NCBI RefSeq assembly: GCF_000763945.1
Contig: NZ_JQFJ01000002.1
Span: 1,178,001-1,242,000, forward strand
Source of the DNA: Sphingopyxis sp. MWB1
GTDB taxonomy: Bacteria; Pseudomonadota; Alphaproteobacteria; Sphingomonadales; Sphingomonadaceae
Direction: 5' to 3'
DNA: 64,000 nucleotides
Each line of letters begins with the position of its first letter. Within the stretch, counting starts at the first letter, position 1. The translations under genes and the position numbers were made by a program. Under the pieces are notes generated by a model that had not been told where the DNA came from, made no database searches, and saw only the letters and a program-made list of their open reading frames with translations. This document shows positions 7,046 to 20,400 of this stretch, piece by piece.

Positions 7046-7849
7046 TTGCATGCCGCCATCCGAAATCGCAGGATATATTGCGTGAGCCGCAATGGGCCCG
7101 GCGCCGACTGGCAATCCGCCGCCGCCTATTCGGACCTGCTCTGCTGCGATCGGCGCTATTTTGCATGGGAATGGCTCCGGCGGAACCCAGTCTATCGCAG
7201 CCAGTGGCTCAAGCGGGCCCAGCTGCCGCGCAGCAAGCTGCGCGCGACGGGACTGCTCGACTGGGTCGATCCTGCGCTCGCGGCGCCGCTTGCGCGTCCC
7301 ATTTGGGACGGGGACACCGACCCCGCAGTGCTCACGGGATATCCGGCAACGCCCCTGGCCATGGGAAGCATTGCAAAAAATCAGTTCGACATCCGGACCG
7401 TCGCCTCGCTGGCCTCGGTTGCCATCGGCAGCGGTGAGCATTGGCTGATCAGCGACGGGCACTGGGCCATTCGCCTCGATCTCTACGATGGAACCTTGCT
7501 CGGCGGCCCCTTGCTGATCGAGCATCGGATGACAGGACTGAATGCCGCCCGGCCAAAGCTTGCGGCCCTGCGGCGGCTGATCGTGCTTACCCAGAAAGGA
7601 AATTTGCCATCGTCGATGCAGCCCCGCGAACGCCGCGCCGCCCAGTGGATCGTGGAACTGCGCGTCGCCGACGCCCTGCTCGCCGGAGCAACCCAGCAGG
7701 AGATGGCGCGGAGACTGTATCGCAGCGCCCTTCCCCCGTCGGGCTGGCGGCTCGAAAGCGCAGCTTACCGATCCCGCATCCAGAGGCTGGTCCGCAAGGC
7801 ACGCTTCCTGCTCGCCGAGCCGCTCGCGGGCCCCTGGTTTGACGGGTGA
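7046..7849 (+). CDS. DUF2285-type protein (DUF6499 plus DUF2285 arrangement)
   Basis: 267 residues, or 255 if the in-frame GTG at 7082 is used, which better matches the family start (GADWQSAAAY). The N-terminus has the DUF6499 signature ADWQSAAAYSDLL, then CDRRYFAWEWLRRNPVYR. The C-terminal half is the DUF2285 region, ending in a predicted DNA-binding helical segment (QQEMARRLYRSALPPSGW, then YRSRIQRLVRKARFLL). These proteins are common on alphaproteobacterial plasmids and integrative elements and are thought to be regulators. The 240 bases upstream hold no other gene that I can support. Confidence 0.75.
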   Translation: MHAAIRNRRIYCVSRNGPGADWQSAAAYSDLLCCDRRYFAWEWLRRNPVYRSQWLKRAQLPRSKLRATGLLDWVDPALAAPLARPIWDGDTDPAVLTGYPATPLAMGSIAKNQFDIRTVASLASVAIGSGEHWLISDGHWAIRLDLYDGTLLGGPLLIEHRMTGLNAARPKLAALRRLIVLTQKGNLPSSMQPRERRAAQWIVELRVADALLAGATQQEMARRLYRSALPPSGWRLESAAYRSRIQRLVRKARFLLAEPLAGPWFDG

Positions 7850-7877
7850 AAGACCGGCAGATAATGCCGATGAAGCA

Positions 7878-8417
7878 TCAGCCTGCTGCGGCTTCCTTGA
7901 TCGCATCGGCCAGTTTCTCACCCGCATCCGCCGCAACGCTTTGGACGACGCGCTTGCCGGTCACCGGGTCGGTCTGGTGAAACCGGAATTCGACGCCCTT
8001 GAGCGGCTTGGAGATCAGGTCGGCGATCATCATTTCGCGATGCTTATTTTCTGCGTTTGCGAACGGGGCCACCAGATCGACAAGCCAGACTTGGTCACCC
8101 GATTTCCATTCTTCCAGCGTCAGACGATTTTCCGGCTCGATCATGCCCTTGTCGAGCTTGGCAGCGGCTTCCGGGGTACATTTGGCCCACATGGCGAGCC
8201 CTACCGGCTGTTGCCCGTCCCGAAAGAGATAAAATTGCTGATGGATGAGCGCCGGCATGACCAGCCATTCCAGATCCGCTATCTGGAAGCTGCGATGCAG
8301 CGGCGACTGCGACAACAACCAGGTCATTTCGCCGAGAAGATGACTGACGGTGGGGGCCGCCGCCGCGTCTTCCCGGCCTCCTGCCCTTTGCCCTGTTTCT
8401 TTCGCTTTTTTATTCAT
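7878..8417 (-). CDS. hlyC-like: HlyC-type toxin-activating lysine acyltransferase
   Basis: 179 residues, normal for the family. It shows HLLGEMTWLLSQSPLHR (catalytic-type His41), DLEWLVMPAL, QFYLFRDGQQPVGLAMWA and VWLVDLVAPFANAE (Asp114), matching the His/Asp pair of HlyC. Members transfer an acyl chain from acyl-ACP to lysines of RTX proteins in the cytoplasm before export. The gene lies 12 bases after the giant RTX gene and is the last of the minus-strand operon, whereas in the E. coli hly operon hlyC comes first. The obvious substrate is the RTX protein next door. Confidence 0.85.
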   Translation of the reverse strand: MNKKAKETGQRAGGREDAAAAPTVSHLLGEMTWLLSQSPLHRSFQIADLEWLVMPALIHQQFYLFRDGQQPVGLAMWAKCTPEAAAKLDKGMIEPENRLTLEEWKSGDQVWLVDLVAPFANAENKHREMMIADLISKPLKGVEFRFHQTDPVTGKRVVQSVAADAGEKLADAIKEAAAG

Positions 8418-8429
8418 GCCATCCTGTCC

Positions 8430-11400
8430 CTAGGCGACGACCGTAGTCAGCCAGTCCTGCGCGGACATCCCATCCCTGTTCCATCCGCGCAAGTCCCCCG
8501 TCGCCCCATCGACGCCGAAGTGGCTCATCGCCTGCGCCAGATTGGACGCCGCATGGGCTGCATAATGTTCATCAATTGAGGGCATTTTGCGCGGCCCTGC
8601 CGGCACATTCGGCAAGCGGGCGGGAAGCTTTGTCGCCTCGAAGCCGAGCGCGACATTGCCGATCGTCGCCGTCGTCCCATTCTCACGCTTGAAGGTTGCG
8701 GTCGACAGGCCGAGGTTGCGCCCAAGCTTGACGCTGTCCGTCGTCGTCATATTGCGCAGGCCGATTTCGGATATGCCGAGATCGGCGAGCGTCCTGATTT
8801 CGCCTTCCTGTGAAATGGCATCGCCATTGCTGTCGAGCCAGACTTTGAGGTCGCCAAAGCGGGCGTCGCTCTTGTCGAGCTTGCCATCCTTGTTGCTGTC
8901 AAGCGCGGCCAAGCCTTCCCAGCTGTTCCTCGCTTCCTCCTTCTCCGCAAGGAAGGATAGTTCCGATGCGTGCGTGATCCTGCCATCCTTGTCGCGATCA
9001 ATAACGAGCATGCCATCGCCGCCGGATACCCAGCCCGTGTCATCACGATAGCCATCGTCATTCATATCGAACCAGGCCTTCGCCTTGCTGGCCCGCTTCG
9101 CTTCAAGCCCGTCGCCGTCAAGGTCGAGGAGGATTGTCGATAGCAGCCCATAATCCCCGTTCTTCGTCGAGACCATCGCTGCCGCGGCAATCTGACCCGC
9201 TTCGGCTGAGAGTGCGCCCTTCGGATAGCGCGGAACGACGCGTGCGACACCGCCGCTGGCGTGGAGGCGATAGGCCTTCGATTTTCCAGACCAGGTGCTG
9301 GTTTGAAACTCTATCTCGGGCAGGGCCGAAAGCGGCTTGAAGGCAAGGCCCGTGTCCAGGAGCTTGCCCGTTGTCCCGTTGGCGCGGGTGAAGCTGCCGG
9401 TATTATAAACGATATTCCTGCCGGTGATAACCTCATCACCGGTCGGCGTGCCCGCGAGCGAGATCGACGTTACCCCTGCCTGCGCGAGGCTCAGCAGTTC
9501 ACCCGCATCGGTGATGCCATTACCATTATTATCGAACCAGAGACGAAATTCAGCAAAGCGGGCATCCTCGCCATCAAGCTTGCCGTCCGCATTGCTGTCA
9601 AACGCGGCCAGCCCCTCCAAATCGGTCTTGGCGCCTTCCTTGTCGCTGACAAAGGAGATTTCCCGAATATCGTCGATCTTGCCATTCCCGTTACGATCGA
9701 GCGCGAGGAAAGCGTCGCCCTGCTCGACCCAGCCCGTCTTGTCAGCAATCCCGTCGCCGTTCATATCGAAACGCACTTTATTCTCGGCGATTTCGGTGAG
9801 ACTCTTCCCGTCGCCATCAAAATCGAGCACGATCGGCGGGGCGTTGCCGGAAGCATCCGGCGCGGCTGCCTCCTCCTCTTCGACAAGGACATATTGCCCG
9901 CTGTCCGGATCGTAGCGGTACTGCGGCCCCTCGGGATTTGCCGTATTTGTTTCGTCGGGCACGGGAATCCAGCCGAACCCGACATCGCCGACCTGACCCT
10001 GCGTGCCATCGCTCCGCCGGAAAACCGCCGTCGCACTGACGATGTTAGCGGATCCCGAAAAAGGGGTGGCAAGAACATTGCGTTCAAGGGAGATCGAAGA
10101 GATTCCAGCGGCTTCGAGCGTAAGCAATTCATTGGCTTGCCCAACGCCATCCTGATTATAATCGCGCCACATCAGGAAGCGACCAAAATCGGCATCATTT
10201 GCGTCGAGAAGCATGTCGCCGTTGCTGTCGAATGCCGTGAGCCCTTCAAGATCGGTGGTGGCTCCCTCCCTGTCTTCGAGGAAGCTGATTTCATTAAGGT
10301 CGCCGACCAATCCGTCGCCATTGCGGTCGAGCGCCAAAATAGCATCGGTCGCGGCGGCCCAGCCCATGATCTGACGCTGGTCGTCGCCGAACATATTGAC
10401 GACAATTGAGCTATCGAAAGGACTGATGAGATCAAACCCGTCCCCCTCAAGGTCAAAAACCACTGGCATATAAGGACTGCCGAAGGGCGCACCGTAGAAA
10501 GAGGTATCGATATGCTCGTCGTCGGCGTAAAGCGTATAGGGCGGTGCCGGCCAAGGATTTCCGGGATTCCAGCGTTGGTTTGCCGTGTAGCCTGGCGCAG
10601 GCGAGCCGCCATGCGGGAAAGGACGCGACGTCTGCCCCTCATAACGATTATATTCGCCGAGATAGAGCAATACATTGCCAGTGGCTTTCTCGACCAACCA
10701 GGATTCATTGTACCAATCTGATCCCCAGCCGCCCCAACCGCCACCTTCTCCACTTCCAACATAAGTGTTCTGGAAGCGAACCTCATATTTTGTCGTATCC
10801 AAACTATTGTTGTTGTAAACATATTTGCGGACATTGGTGATGTTGATGCGAATGGTCGCGGTTGGAACATTTGAGCCACCGTCATCGGCAGCGATGGTCA
10901 GAAGTGCATATTTTCCATTGGCGTCGGAGAGCCAGTTTTCGGATTCATAATCGACGCCATTCCACGTCACGCTGAGCGCACCCGTGCCCGGGTTAATCGC
11001 GAATGCATTGTTGATATTCCCCGATACGATCCGGAAGGTAGGCTGGGTACCGTCCGCATCGGTCGCGTTCGCCTGGCCAAAGGTCAGCCCCGGCTGATAA
11101 TTTTCGGGAATCGTCAAGGAGCCAGGCGCTGTCAAAATGGGCGCATTGTCATTTGCATTCACGATGAATGCCGTCAGGTTGACCCCATGGGCGCTCCGTT
11201 GTCCATTTGCCCATGCATAAACGGTGGGCACCGTGGTGCTGGTTTGCGCTTCATAATCAAAAGCCGAATTCACATAGAGCTGGTTGCCGTTAACAATCGA
11301 AAAATGTCCCGAAACCGTCCCACCATTTGCAAAGGCATAAGAAACGGTATCGCCATCAGGGTCAACGGCGCCAGAAAATATCAGCCCAGTGTTTCCGATC

Positions 11401-14400
11401 GTATTTTCCAAAATTGACACGTTTCCAGGTTGCGAAGGCGAACTGGGAGCCTCGTTCTTGTTCTCGATATAAACGTGATAGATGAAGGGATTGGATTCGA
11501 GACCCGCCGCATCCCGCGCCTTGAGCGTCAATGTTGCAACACGGATTTCCATCAAGCCATCGCCGTCCGTATCGTAATAAAAGCCAGCATCCTGACCATA
11601 GCTGCCACGCGTCGAACGAAGCCAGTCAGCGGTGAAATTGGAGCCAGCAAACAGGAGTTGTCCCGCCCCGTTGGTTGTGAACCACCCATGTTCATTGCCA
11701 CCCACGATGACAAGGCCCGGCATTGTGTGATCCGGATCCGACATTGCGAAATTGGCGATCACCTGACCCGCATGTGGCGTATCGTTCCCGACTGTTTCCG
11801 AATGAAGGGTCTGGCTGGTAAGCACGAGGTTGTTTGGTCGTTCATTCACATCGCCGATGGCAATCGCGACGGTTGTCTGGGCCTGATTATAGCCGGCCGC
11901 ACCTGCATTATCGCGCGCAACGACCGAATAGCTGCCAATGGCGGGTACAGCTTCGTAATTGATTGGCTTGGCGGTTCGAATCTGCCCCGTTTGGGCATCA
12001 ATGGTGAAAAGGCCGTCGCTGCTCGTGGCGCTCACCGCCCCCCAATTCAAGAAGAAATAACGCTGCTGCCCGTAAGCGTGACTGCTGAAATCCGCATCGC
12101 TCGCCATGACCGCGCCGACCAGCGTCCCGACTGCAACATTTTCATTCACGGCCAAATCATATCTGCCCGGGAAGCTGTTTACGTCATTCAGATTGTTGAC
12201 GCTAACTGATACCGTCTGGTCGCGATATTCACCAAAACTGTCCGTGACACGGATGGTCACGCTATGCGAGGTGCTGGCTTCATAGTCGAAGTTCGCGCCG
12301 GTCGCCGTAATCAAGCCGGTCACGGAATTGATCGCGAACCGCCCACCCGCGCTGTCGAGAAGCTGATAGCTATATTCGAGCTTCTCGATCGTCGGCTGAT
12401 ACCATTGCGCGCTGTAACCCGCATTGCCCTGATTATAATAGCTGAAGAAGCGCGCGCCTGTATCGGATGCGCCCGCTCCAAAGCGATAGGTGAACGTATC
12501 GGCCACTTTCTGCCCAGTTATCGTGTCGAAAACACCGCCAAAGGTTTCATTGCCAATTAAAGCTGTTCCCGTTGGCAGGACATAGCCCTCGACACGGTAC
12601 CAGCGATCCTGAACCAGAGCGTTAGAGTTTCCGTAATAGAAATAGGGGTTGCCGTTGTACTGGCCATCCCAGGCGTTTTCGATATTGCCATATGTCCCGA
12701 AAAAGAGGCTGTGCCCCATATTGTTCTCAGGCTTGAAGTAGATGGTAAATTTATAAGCATTGCTCGTGTCAGCCGCACCGACGTTGAGCCAAGGTAGCCC
12801 GCCGCCGTGCGGGTCTCCCGTGTTGCCGTCTTGACCCGTTTCGACGACTTGCACCGTCCCGCCAAGCGGGCCGGTGGTCGTAACGATGCGTTCTTCGCCC
12901 CAGCTACGGAAAGGCAGTTGAGAGAGGCTGAGCGGCAACAAATTGCGATCGATGGAGTCCGGATCCATGACGGCGGCCGTTCCGACGGTCTTGCCGGTTG
13001 GATTATTCGTGGGCGTGTATTCGTTGATCCAGGGTGTCGCGCTTGTACCGAGCCCGCGAACAGCAATGCCGGTCGGCGCCGCATTGATAACAAGCTTGAG
13101 ATTGACCGGCGCGCTGACCGCGGTTTGACCATTTTCGCTGGCCCGTGCAGTGGCAGTTAAATTGAGATCCTGGCTCCACCCCGCAGGTGCATGCACCTTC
13201 AGATTGGAGAGCTGGGCCGGCGTCAACTTCCATGCCCCGCTGCCGCTGTCATAACTACCGGCGCTCAGCGACACGCCCGCCGGAATGCCGGTGATCCAGA
13301 TCTCATGGGTCTCCGACCCATCCAGGTCAGGAAAGCTCGAGCCCAGACTAAGACCAATGCCCCCGGCGTAACCCGACGTTCCGCCTGCGCTCGTGAACTG
13401 GGTAATAGTCGGCGTATCGGCAACGCCGCTGACCACGATATCAAATTCCCGGGTCGAGGAAACGCCGCCCGCGTCGGTCGCGGTCACGCGGATACGTGCG
13501 GTACCACTCGCATTGGCAAGCGGATTGACGATCATTGAGCGCACGCCATTTGCATCGGCAGCGCCGAAGCTGATCCCACCGTTGGTGACGATATGTGTTC
13601 CCGAGATCACCTGCGCCGACAACTGGATTTGCGCATTGGGCGTGATGTCGTCGGTCGCCGTCACGAGGATCATCCTCGCGCTGTCCTCGCTGGTAGATTG
13701 CGTCGCGATGACCGACAGGCTGGGTGCTGCATTGGTTCCCCAATGGGTCGCCCAATTTGCGCGATAATGGTGGTCCGCCATTAACATATCGCGTTCACCA
13801 GTCGTTGTCGGCTTTTGTTTCGTGGCCATCAAATCGGCGAGTGCTTCGATATTGATCGTACGGCTGAACCGCGTTCCCGCGACAATGAAATCAATCTTGT
13901 GATTGGCCCGGCTCGCAGCGTCAGCGACCACATACCAGTCCACAACCTGCACGCTCGACGTGGTGCCTATCACCGAAATCTTGAGATCATTGCCGACACG
14001 TTCGAACCAGAGGTCCTGATCGTTGATCGCACCCATCGCGTCCTGGAAGCCGATCACGTCAACATCGTCGCCCGACGGGTCATAATTCTGGATAATATCG
14101 GCGCCTGATGTTCGATTGACGATATAGGTATCGTTATCGATCCCGCCGTTCAGAATGTCGTCCCCTTCACCGCCATCGAGCAGATCGTCGCCCGATTCCG
14201 CGTAAAGCTGATCATTGCCGGCCCCTCCGCGCAAGACGTCATTGCCCGTACCGCCATATATGATGTCGTCGCCCGTTCCACCGATCAGTGTATCGGCGCC
14301 TTCACCGCCGCTGAGCCTGTCATTGCCTTCGCCGCCGTCGAGCGTGTCATCGCCGAGCCCGCCGCTCAGGATGTCATTCCCCTGCATCCCATAGATGCGG

Positions 14401-17400
14401 TTAGCGACTTCATCGCCCGTCAGCGTGTCAGCAAATGCCGAGCCGATCACATCCTCTATACTGGTGAATAAGTCACCATATTGATATGCCGTCTGGGGTT
14501 CCGCAGAGAAGGGTTTGACGGAAAGGTCGATCGATACACCTGCGGTAAAATTGGCGTAGGTGATCGTATCCCGGCCTTCTCCTCCATCAAAACGGTCCCA
14601 CACGTCGCCGCCATCTTCATCGATGACGAAGAGATCATCGCCTTCCTGGCCATAAGCGAGATCGGCCCCCGCGCCTCCGACAATGGTGTCATTGCCGAGG
14701 CCGCCGAAAAGGCCACCATCCGCAACTTCGGTGTACCAAATACCATAGTCGTCACCATCGCCGCCTTCGATATAATCGTCGCCCGCGCCGCCTATGATAC
14801 GGTCGACTCCGCTACCGCCGCGCAGAACGTCATTGCCATCGCCGCCTTCGATAACATCATGGCCTTCACCGCCATCAATGGTATCATTGCCCCCATAGCC
14901 GTAAATGAGGTCGCGTCCCGCCTGGCCTGACAGAATATCGCCCCCCGTACCGCCCTCCAGCACATCGTCGCGATCGGCGATCTGCAGGTTCAGGGTCCGC
15001 CCTATGGTGAATGGCGATCCGCTTTGGTCGGTTGCGACAATTTCTACGGAGACACTTGGTGTTGTTTCGAAATCAAAAACCGTATCGGCTTTGAGCCAGA
15101 GCATATTTCCGACGACTTCGAAGCGCGTGTCGTTCAGCGACAAACTGTAGGTGGCATAAGGAAAGCCAGCGGTATCGGGATCGGTTACGGACAGTTTGCC
15201 AATGGCGATCGCAGGGCGCGCCTCACCCGAACCGATCCGGTCGCGCTCGACTATATGCGCCACGAGCGGCGACCAGTTGAGGCTGATCGGGGCCTCATTG
15301 ACGTCACCGATAGCAATTGTGACAGTGCTCTCAGCCTGATGATATCCCGGTTCACCGGCATTGTCGCGCGCAACAAGCTGATATTGCTGCGAGGGTGAAG
15401 CGCCTTCGAAGTCCAGCGCAGCATTCACCCGAATCTGCCCCGTCACCGCATCAATGATGTAGCGGCCATCCGCCGATATCGCCGAGGCGTTCGCGCCATC
15501 CCAAAAATAGTAACGCTGCGCTGCAAAATTGCCCGATTGGTCAAGATCGGTGGCGGCAACCGCGCCGACGAGCGTGCCAATCGCAACATTCTCGTTCACC
15601 GCGAAATCGTGACTTGCTGGCAGGCTATTCGCTTCATTGACGTCGCCGACGGCAACGCTGAAGTCCTGTTCACGCCATGCGCCATGTCCATCGGTCACGC
15701 GTACGCGGATCATGTGCGACGTTGACACTTCAAAACTGATTGCCCCCGGATCGGCAAGGAGAAGCTGACCCGCGGCATTGATCGCAAAGCGCCCGCCCGC
15801 ATCGCCCACAAGCGTATAGGTCAGCGTGTCGCCTTCCACATCGGTGCTCTCGAACGCGCCGATGACCGTGCCCGGCGCCACGACGGCGCCCGGCGCAGCT
15901 TCGGATACGAACAGCGATCCACCGCCTTTTATCGAAATGTTGCGGGGGGCGTCATTGACCGCCGCTATGGTGACTGTGACCGGTAATTCGACCGCATGGC
16001 CATTTGCATCAGTGACGATGACGACAAAGCTGTCATTTCCATTGACATCGGCATTCGGCGTGTAGGTAAGCACCCCCGTCGCTGGATCGAACCCCGAAAT
16101 CACGCCCTTTGACGGCCCCGCTCCCGGCTTCAGCTGATAAGCGCTGATGTCGTTATCATGGTCGATGACACCATAGTTTCCGTCCAGGACAATCGCTATA
16201 TCCTCGGTCACTGCAATTGTTCTCGCGGTCGTAGGTGCGATAGGCTTGGCCTTGCCGCCCTGATGCCAATAACGCGTCTGCACATCGGCGATGGCCTGCG
16301 GCACCGCCGCAGGCGGGGTCGCAGACGCGGCCGTCATGGCCGCGATGAGGCTCAACGTGTCGGGATGATCCAGGAAAATCGCATGGGTCGACGTCTGAAT
16401 CGATTTGATTCGGCTCGGCGACGAGGCTGCAAAGAAACCCGACACGGTGAGGACAGTGTTCTCGCCGATCACGCTGATCTTGAGATCCGACCCGGCCCGC
16501 GTCAGCCAAATCTGCTGGTGCACGATACCCGTATCGAACCCGATGATATTGGTTCCTTCCGCGTCGATAATGAGGTCCGCCCCATCATTCGACTGGACGA
16601 AATAATAATCGTCTCCCGCACCGCCCAGCAAGGTGTCGGCCCCCGAGCCGCCCCCGAGCCGGTCGTTACCCTCGCCTCCGATCAGATTGTCATTGCCCGC
16701 ACCGCCATAGATTTCGTCGTCGCCGGCCCCGCCGTCCAAAACCGCATCATTGCCGTCGCCGCCGAGCAGCTGATCATTACCCGCCTCGCCCCGCAGCTGA
16801 TCATCGCCGCCTCCGCCGACGAGAATGTCGTCATCGGCGCCGCCCCAAAGCTGGTCGTTTCCGTCGCCTGCCGAGATATTATCCTCACCGGCGCCGCCGC
16901 GAAGAATGTCATTGCCTGCGCCGGCGATCAGCACATCATTTCCGCCTCTGCCGTCGATGACATTGTCGCCGTCCAGTCCATCGAGGATATTGGCAGCGTC
17001 ATCGCCGGTGATTCTATCGCCGCCTGTTTGCGAACCCACGACATTCTCGATACCGAACAAGGTATCGCCTTCGGCATCACCGCCCGACTGCGCTGTCGTG
17101 ATCCCGAGATTGATCGTAACCGCCGAGGAATTGACATAACGAACCGTATCGCCGGCCCCGTCTGCGGCGTTGCCGCCGCCATCAAGACGGTCGGCACCTG
17201 CGCCGCCTTCGAGCACGTCGTCGCCGTCTTCGCCGTAGAGCTGGTCGTTCCCGGCCAGTCCGCTCAGCACGTCGTCGCCCGCCCCGCCGTAAAGAAGATC
17301 GCTGGCCACCCCCGTCTGACCAATCATCAGATCGGCCTGCGCCGTACCGGTCAGCGCTGCCTCGCTTGTTGCCGACAGGATGCTCGCGAGCGAAACAGAA

Positions 17401-20400
17401 AGCCCGTCGTTGAACTGCAGCGCTTCCACGCGGCCATAGATGGTGAAGTGATCCTTGATCGTAATCTGAGTCGCCGTCGATTCCTGATAGCGAATGATCA
17501 GATCAGGGCCGCTTGCGTCCATCACACCATTTGATGCGCGGATGAAGGTCAGATCGGTAAGGCTGATGCCCGCGGCGAACTCGATGATATCCTGATCGCC
17601 GCCGCTGATGCTCGTATCAAATTTGTCGCGCGTGACCTGCTGGCCGTTGGTCCTCGCAAATCCGTCCAACCAGCCCGCTGGGTTCCATGCCCCTGGGGGA
17701 GGCGTCGCCGTCCCGGCTGGATAGCTATATTGCGCATAGTCATAGACGAGTTCATTGCCCGGCCCACGGATTTCCAGGCGCCAATAATATTCATTGTCCC
17801 ATGAGGGTTCACCCATATTTGTCCAGGTCGCCGTGTAGCCGACCGCCAGAACGCCTGCCGCGGATACGACTTCCTCGACTATGAAAGCGCCTTCACGGAT
17901 GAAGTCACCACCGCTGGCGGCCGTCCAGACATAGGTGTCGTCGCCGGCTCCGCCCATAAGCAGATCGTTACCGGCACCGCCGGTGATTTCATTCTCGCCC
18001 TCATCACCGCCAAGGTTATCCGACGCCGATCCGCCAATAATATTCTCGATCGATGAATATTCGTCACCCGCCGCATCACCCGAATTGTTCGACGCGAAAC
18101 CGAGACGCACACGGACTGCTCCGAAAGCCGATGCGTAGGACGCTGCGTCAAACCCGCTTCCGCCGATCAATATATCCTTGCCCGCTCCGCCATCTAGGAT
18201 GTCATTGCCGGTACCACCGTAAAGCACATCGTCGCCTGCTTCGCCGCGCAACGTATCTGACCCTGAATTACCTGCAATAATATCGGCGCCGGCGCCGCCA
18301 GCCACGACGTCGTCCCCGGCTCCCGCAGTTATCCAGTCGGCAAGCGCCGTCCCCGCAAGGGGCGTCGTTCCGGTCCCGTCGTTCTTGTCCGTTCCGGCGA
18401 CCAGGTTCCGACCGCTGGTCGATATATCCATGAGTCCGGTCGCATAAAAGGCCAGCTTCTCAATCTGGCCCGGTGCAAGATACCAGTCCTTGATCGTTAT
18501 ACTGTCCTTGATGGTCCCATAGTCCGCAACATCCTGGTCGTCTCCCGCGATGGCCATGACAAGGTCGTTGCCAACCCGCCGCAGCACGACGTCCTGCAGG
18601 TTGATACCAAGCGCGAATTCGATCGTGTCAACGCCCGCATTCGCCGTGATGGCAGCACCCGCCGGAGGGGTGAACAGCTTCAGCGTTTCGGTGATAATGT
18701 CATAATCGTAGCGCCCGAGCCACTGAAGGTCAGGAGCGCTTGCGGTGCCGATATTCTGGCGGATCACAACTCCGCCCGGGCCCGTCACCTCACCCGTTGT
18801 CTCATTGTAGAAATAACCCGCCGCGCTATTCCAGCCGCCGCTCCGCGTCCAAACGACATCCCAATGGTCTGCGAATTCATCGAAAACCATGTCACGCCCG
18901 TCGCCACGGGAGTATTTGAAGATATCGTTGCCAGCGCCGCCAACTATGAGATCGCCGTCACCCCGACCGCCGGACAATATATCATTATCGGCTCCCCCAT
19001 AAATATCGTCTGCTCCGGCGTCACCCGATATGGCATCATTGCCCGCACCGCCGATCAATTGATCGTTGCCAAAACCGCCGATGATGAGATCGCGTCCGTC
19101 GTCGCCGGCGACCATATCATTTCCGGATCCGCCGTTCCCGACGTCATCGCCCTGAAGGAGGAAGAGCTGATCGTTACCTCCGCCGCCATAGACAAAGTCG
19201 TTGCCCCCAGTCCCGACCAGAACATCGTTACCCGATCCTCCGGCGATGAAGCTGGTTATATCGGCAATGCGGATTTCAGTGCCATCCGCGAACTTCAGCC
19301 ACTCGATCCGCTTGAAGGGATTGGAGAACCAATCCCGGACCGTCAGCTGGGTGCCCGAGAAGCTTTCGACGCCATTGGCGTCTGTCTGCATGACCTGAAT
19401 GATGAGATCGCTACCAGGCGCACCGCTCGTTCCCGATCGCTGTATGCGAATATCGCCGATGCCGATGCCGATGCCAAAGACAACCGCATCATCGCCGCCC
19501 GATATCACACCCTGCTGGACGCCGGCAGGTGCGCCGATCCAATCGGGGCGCATGGCGCCGGCAGCAAAAGGATTTGCCTTCCAAGCCTCGATGGCCGCCA
19601 TGCGCTGCGAAATCGCATCGCCAGCTCCCTGCGACACTGGCGCGCCGGTAGCCTCCTCTTCAGCAATATCGGCACCGTCGCCGTGGCGAAGCAGATATTG
19701 ATCGGACCCCGTCCCGCCCTTCAGGATATCCCCGTCGCCTGCGCCACCCGATAGAATATCGTCGCCGGCTCCACCAGTTATCACATCGACGCCGTCGCCG
19801 CCCTCGAGCCAGTCCGATCCTTCACGGCCGCGGATGCTATCATTGCCAGCGCCACCGTTAAGATAGTTACCGTCGCCGCCAAGGGCCAAGGGGTCGACCG
19901 TGCCTGCATCGAGAACATCGTCGCCATCGCCGCCCAGCAGCCAGTCATCGAGGCGACCGCCGTAGAGCGTGTCATTGCCCGCACCACCGAAGAGATTGTC
20001 GCCAAGGTTTGATGCATAGATTGTGTCGTCGCCGGCGCCACCATCAACGGTTGCGGCAATGTCGATATTCAGGACCCGGCGGTCGGCAGTCGAGAAGGTC
20101 AGACTACCGCTCGCGCCGCTCTTCGAGCGCGCGATCGAGAAGGTCGCCTGCCCGCTTGCCTCATCGACCACAACGGCATCGATCCATGCCAGAGTCAGCG
20201 TCCCCGTCGTCGCATCTAGGATCGTGCCTGTGCCGCTGGCAGTTACCGCGCCATCGGCATCGGCAGCGTTGGCGATCAGGTTAGCGCCTGCGGTAACCGT
20301 AGCGGTCAGCGTGAAGCGCTCATTGCCTTCGATGTCCAGCGTCTGCGGCTCATCGCCCCCGGCGACATAGTCGGGATTGGGGGTATTGTCGGCAAGCACC

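Noticed and set aside
9261..10409. Long plus-strand ORF (382 codons) antisense to the RTX C-terminus
   Set aside because: It mirrors the repetitive, GC-rich coding strand; the minus-strand RTX frame has strong EF-hand motifs, and the antisense product has none.
14140..20050. Regular short repeats that could suggest a CRISPR array
   Set aside because: The period is ~27 bases with degenerate, in-frame units coding GGxGxDxLx; there are no identical repeats with unique spacers.
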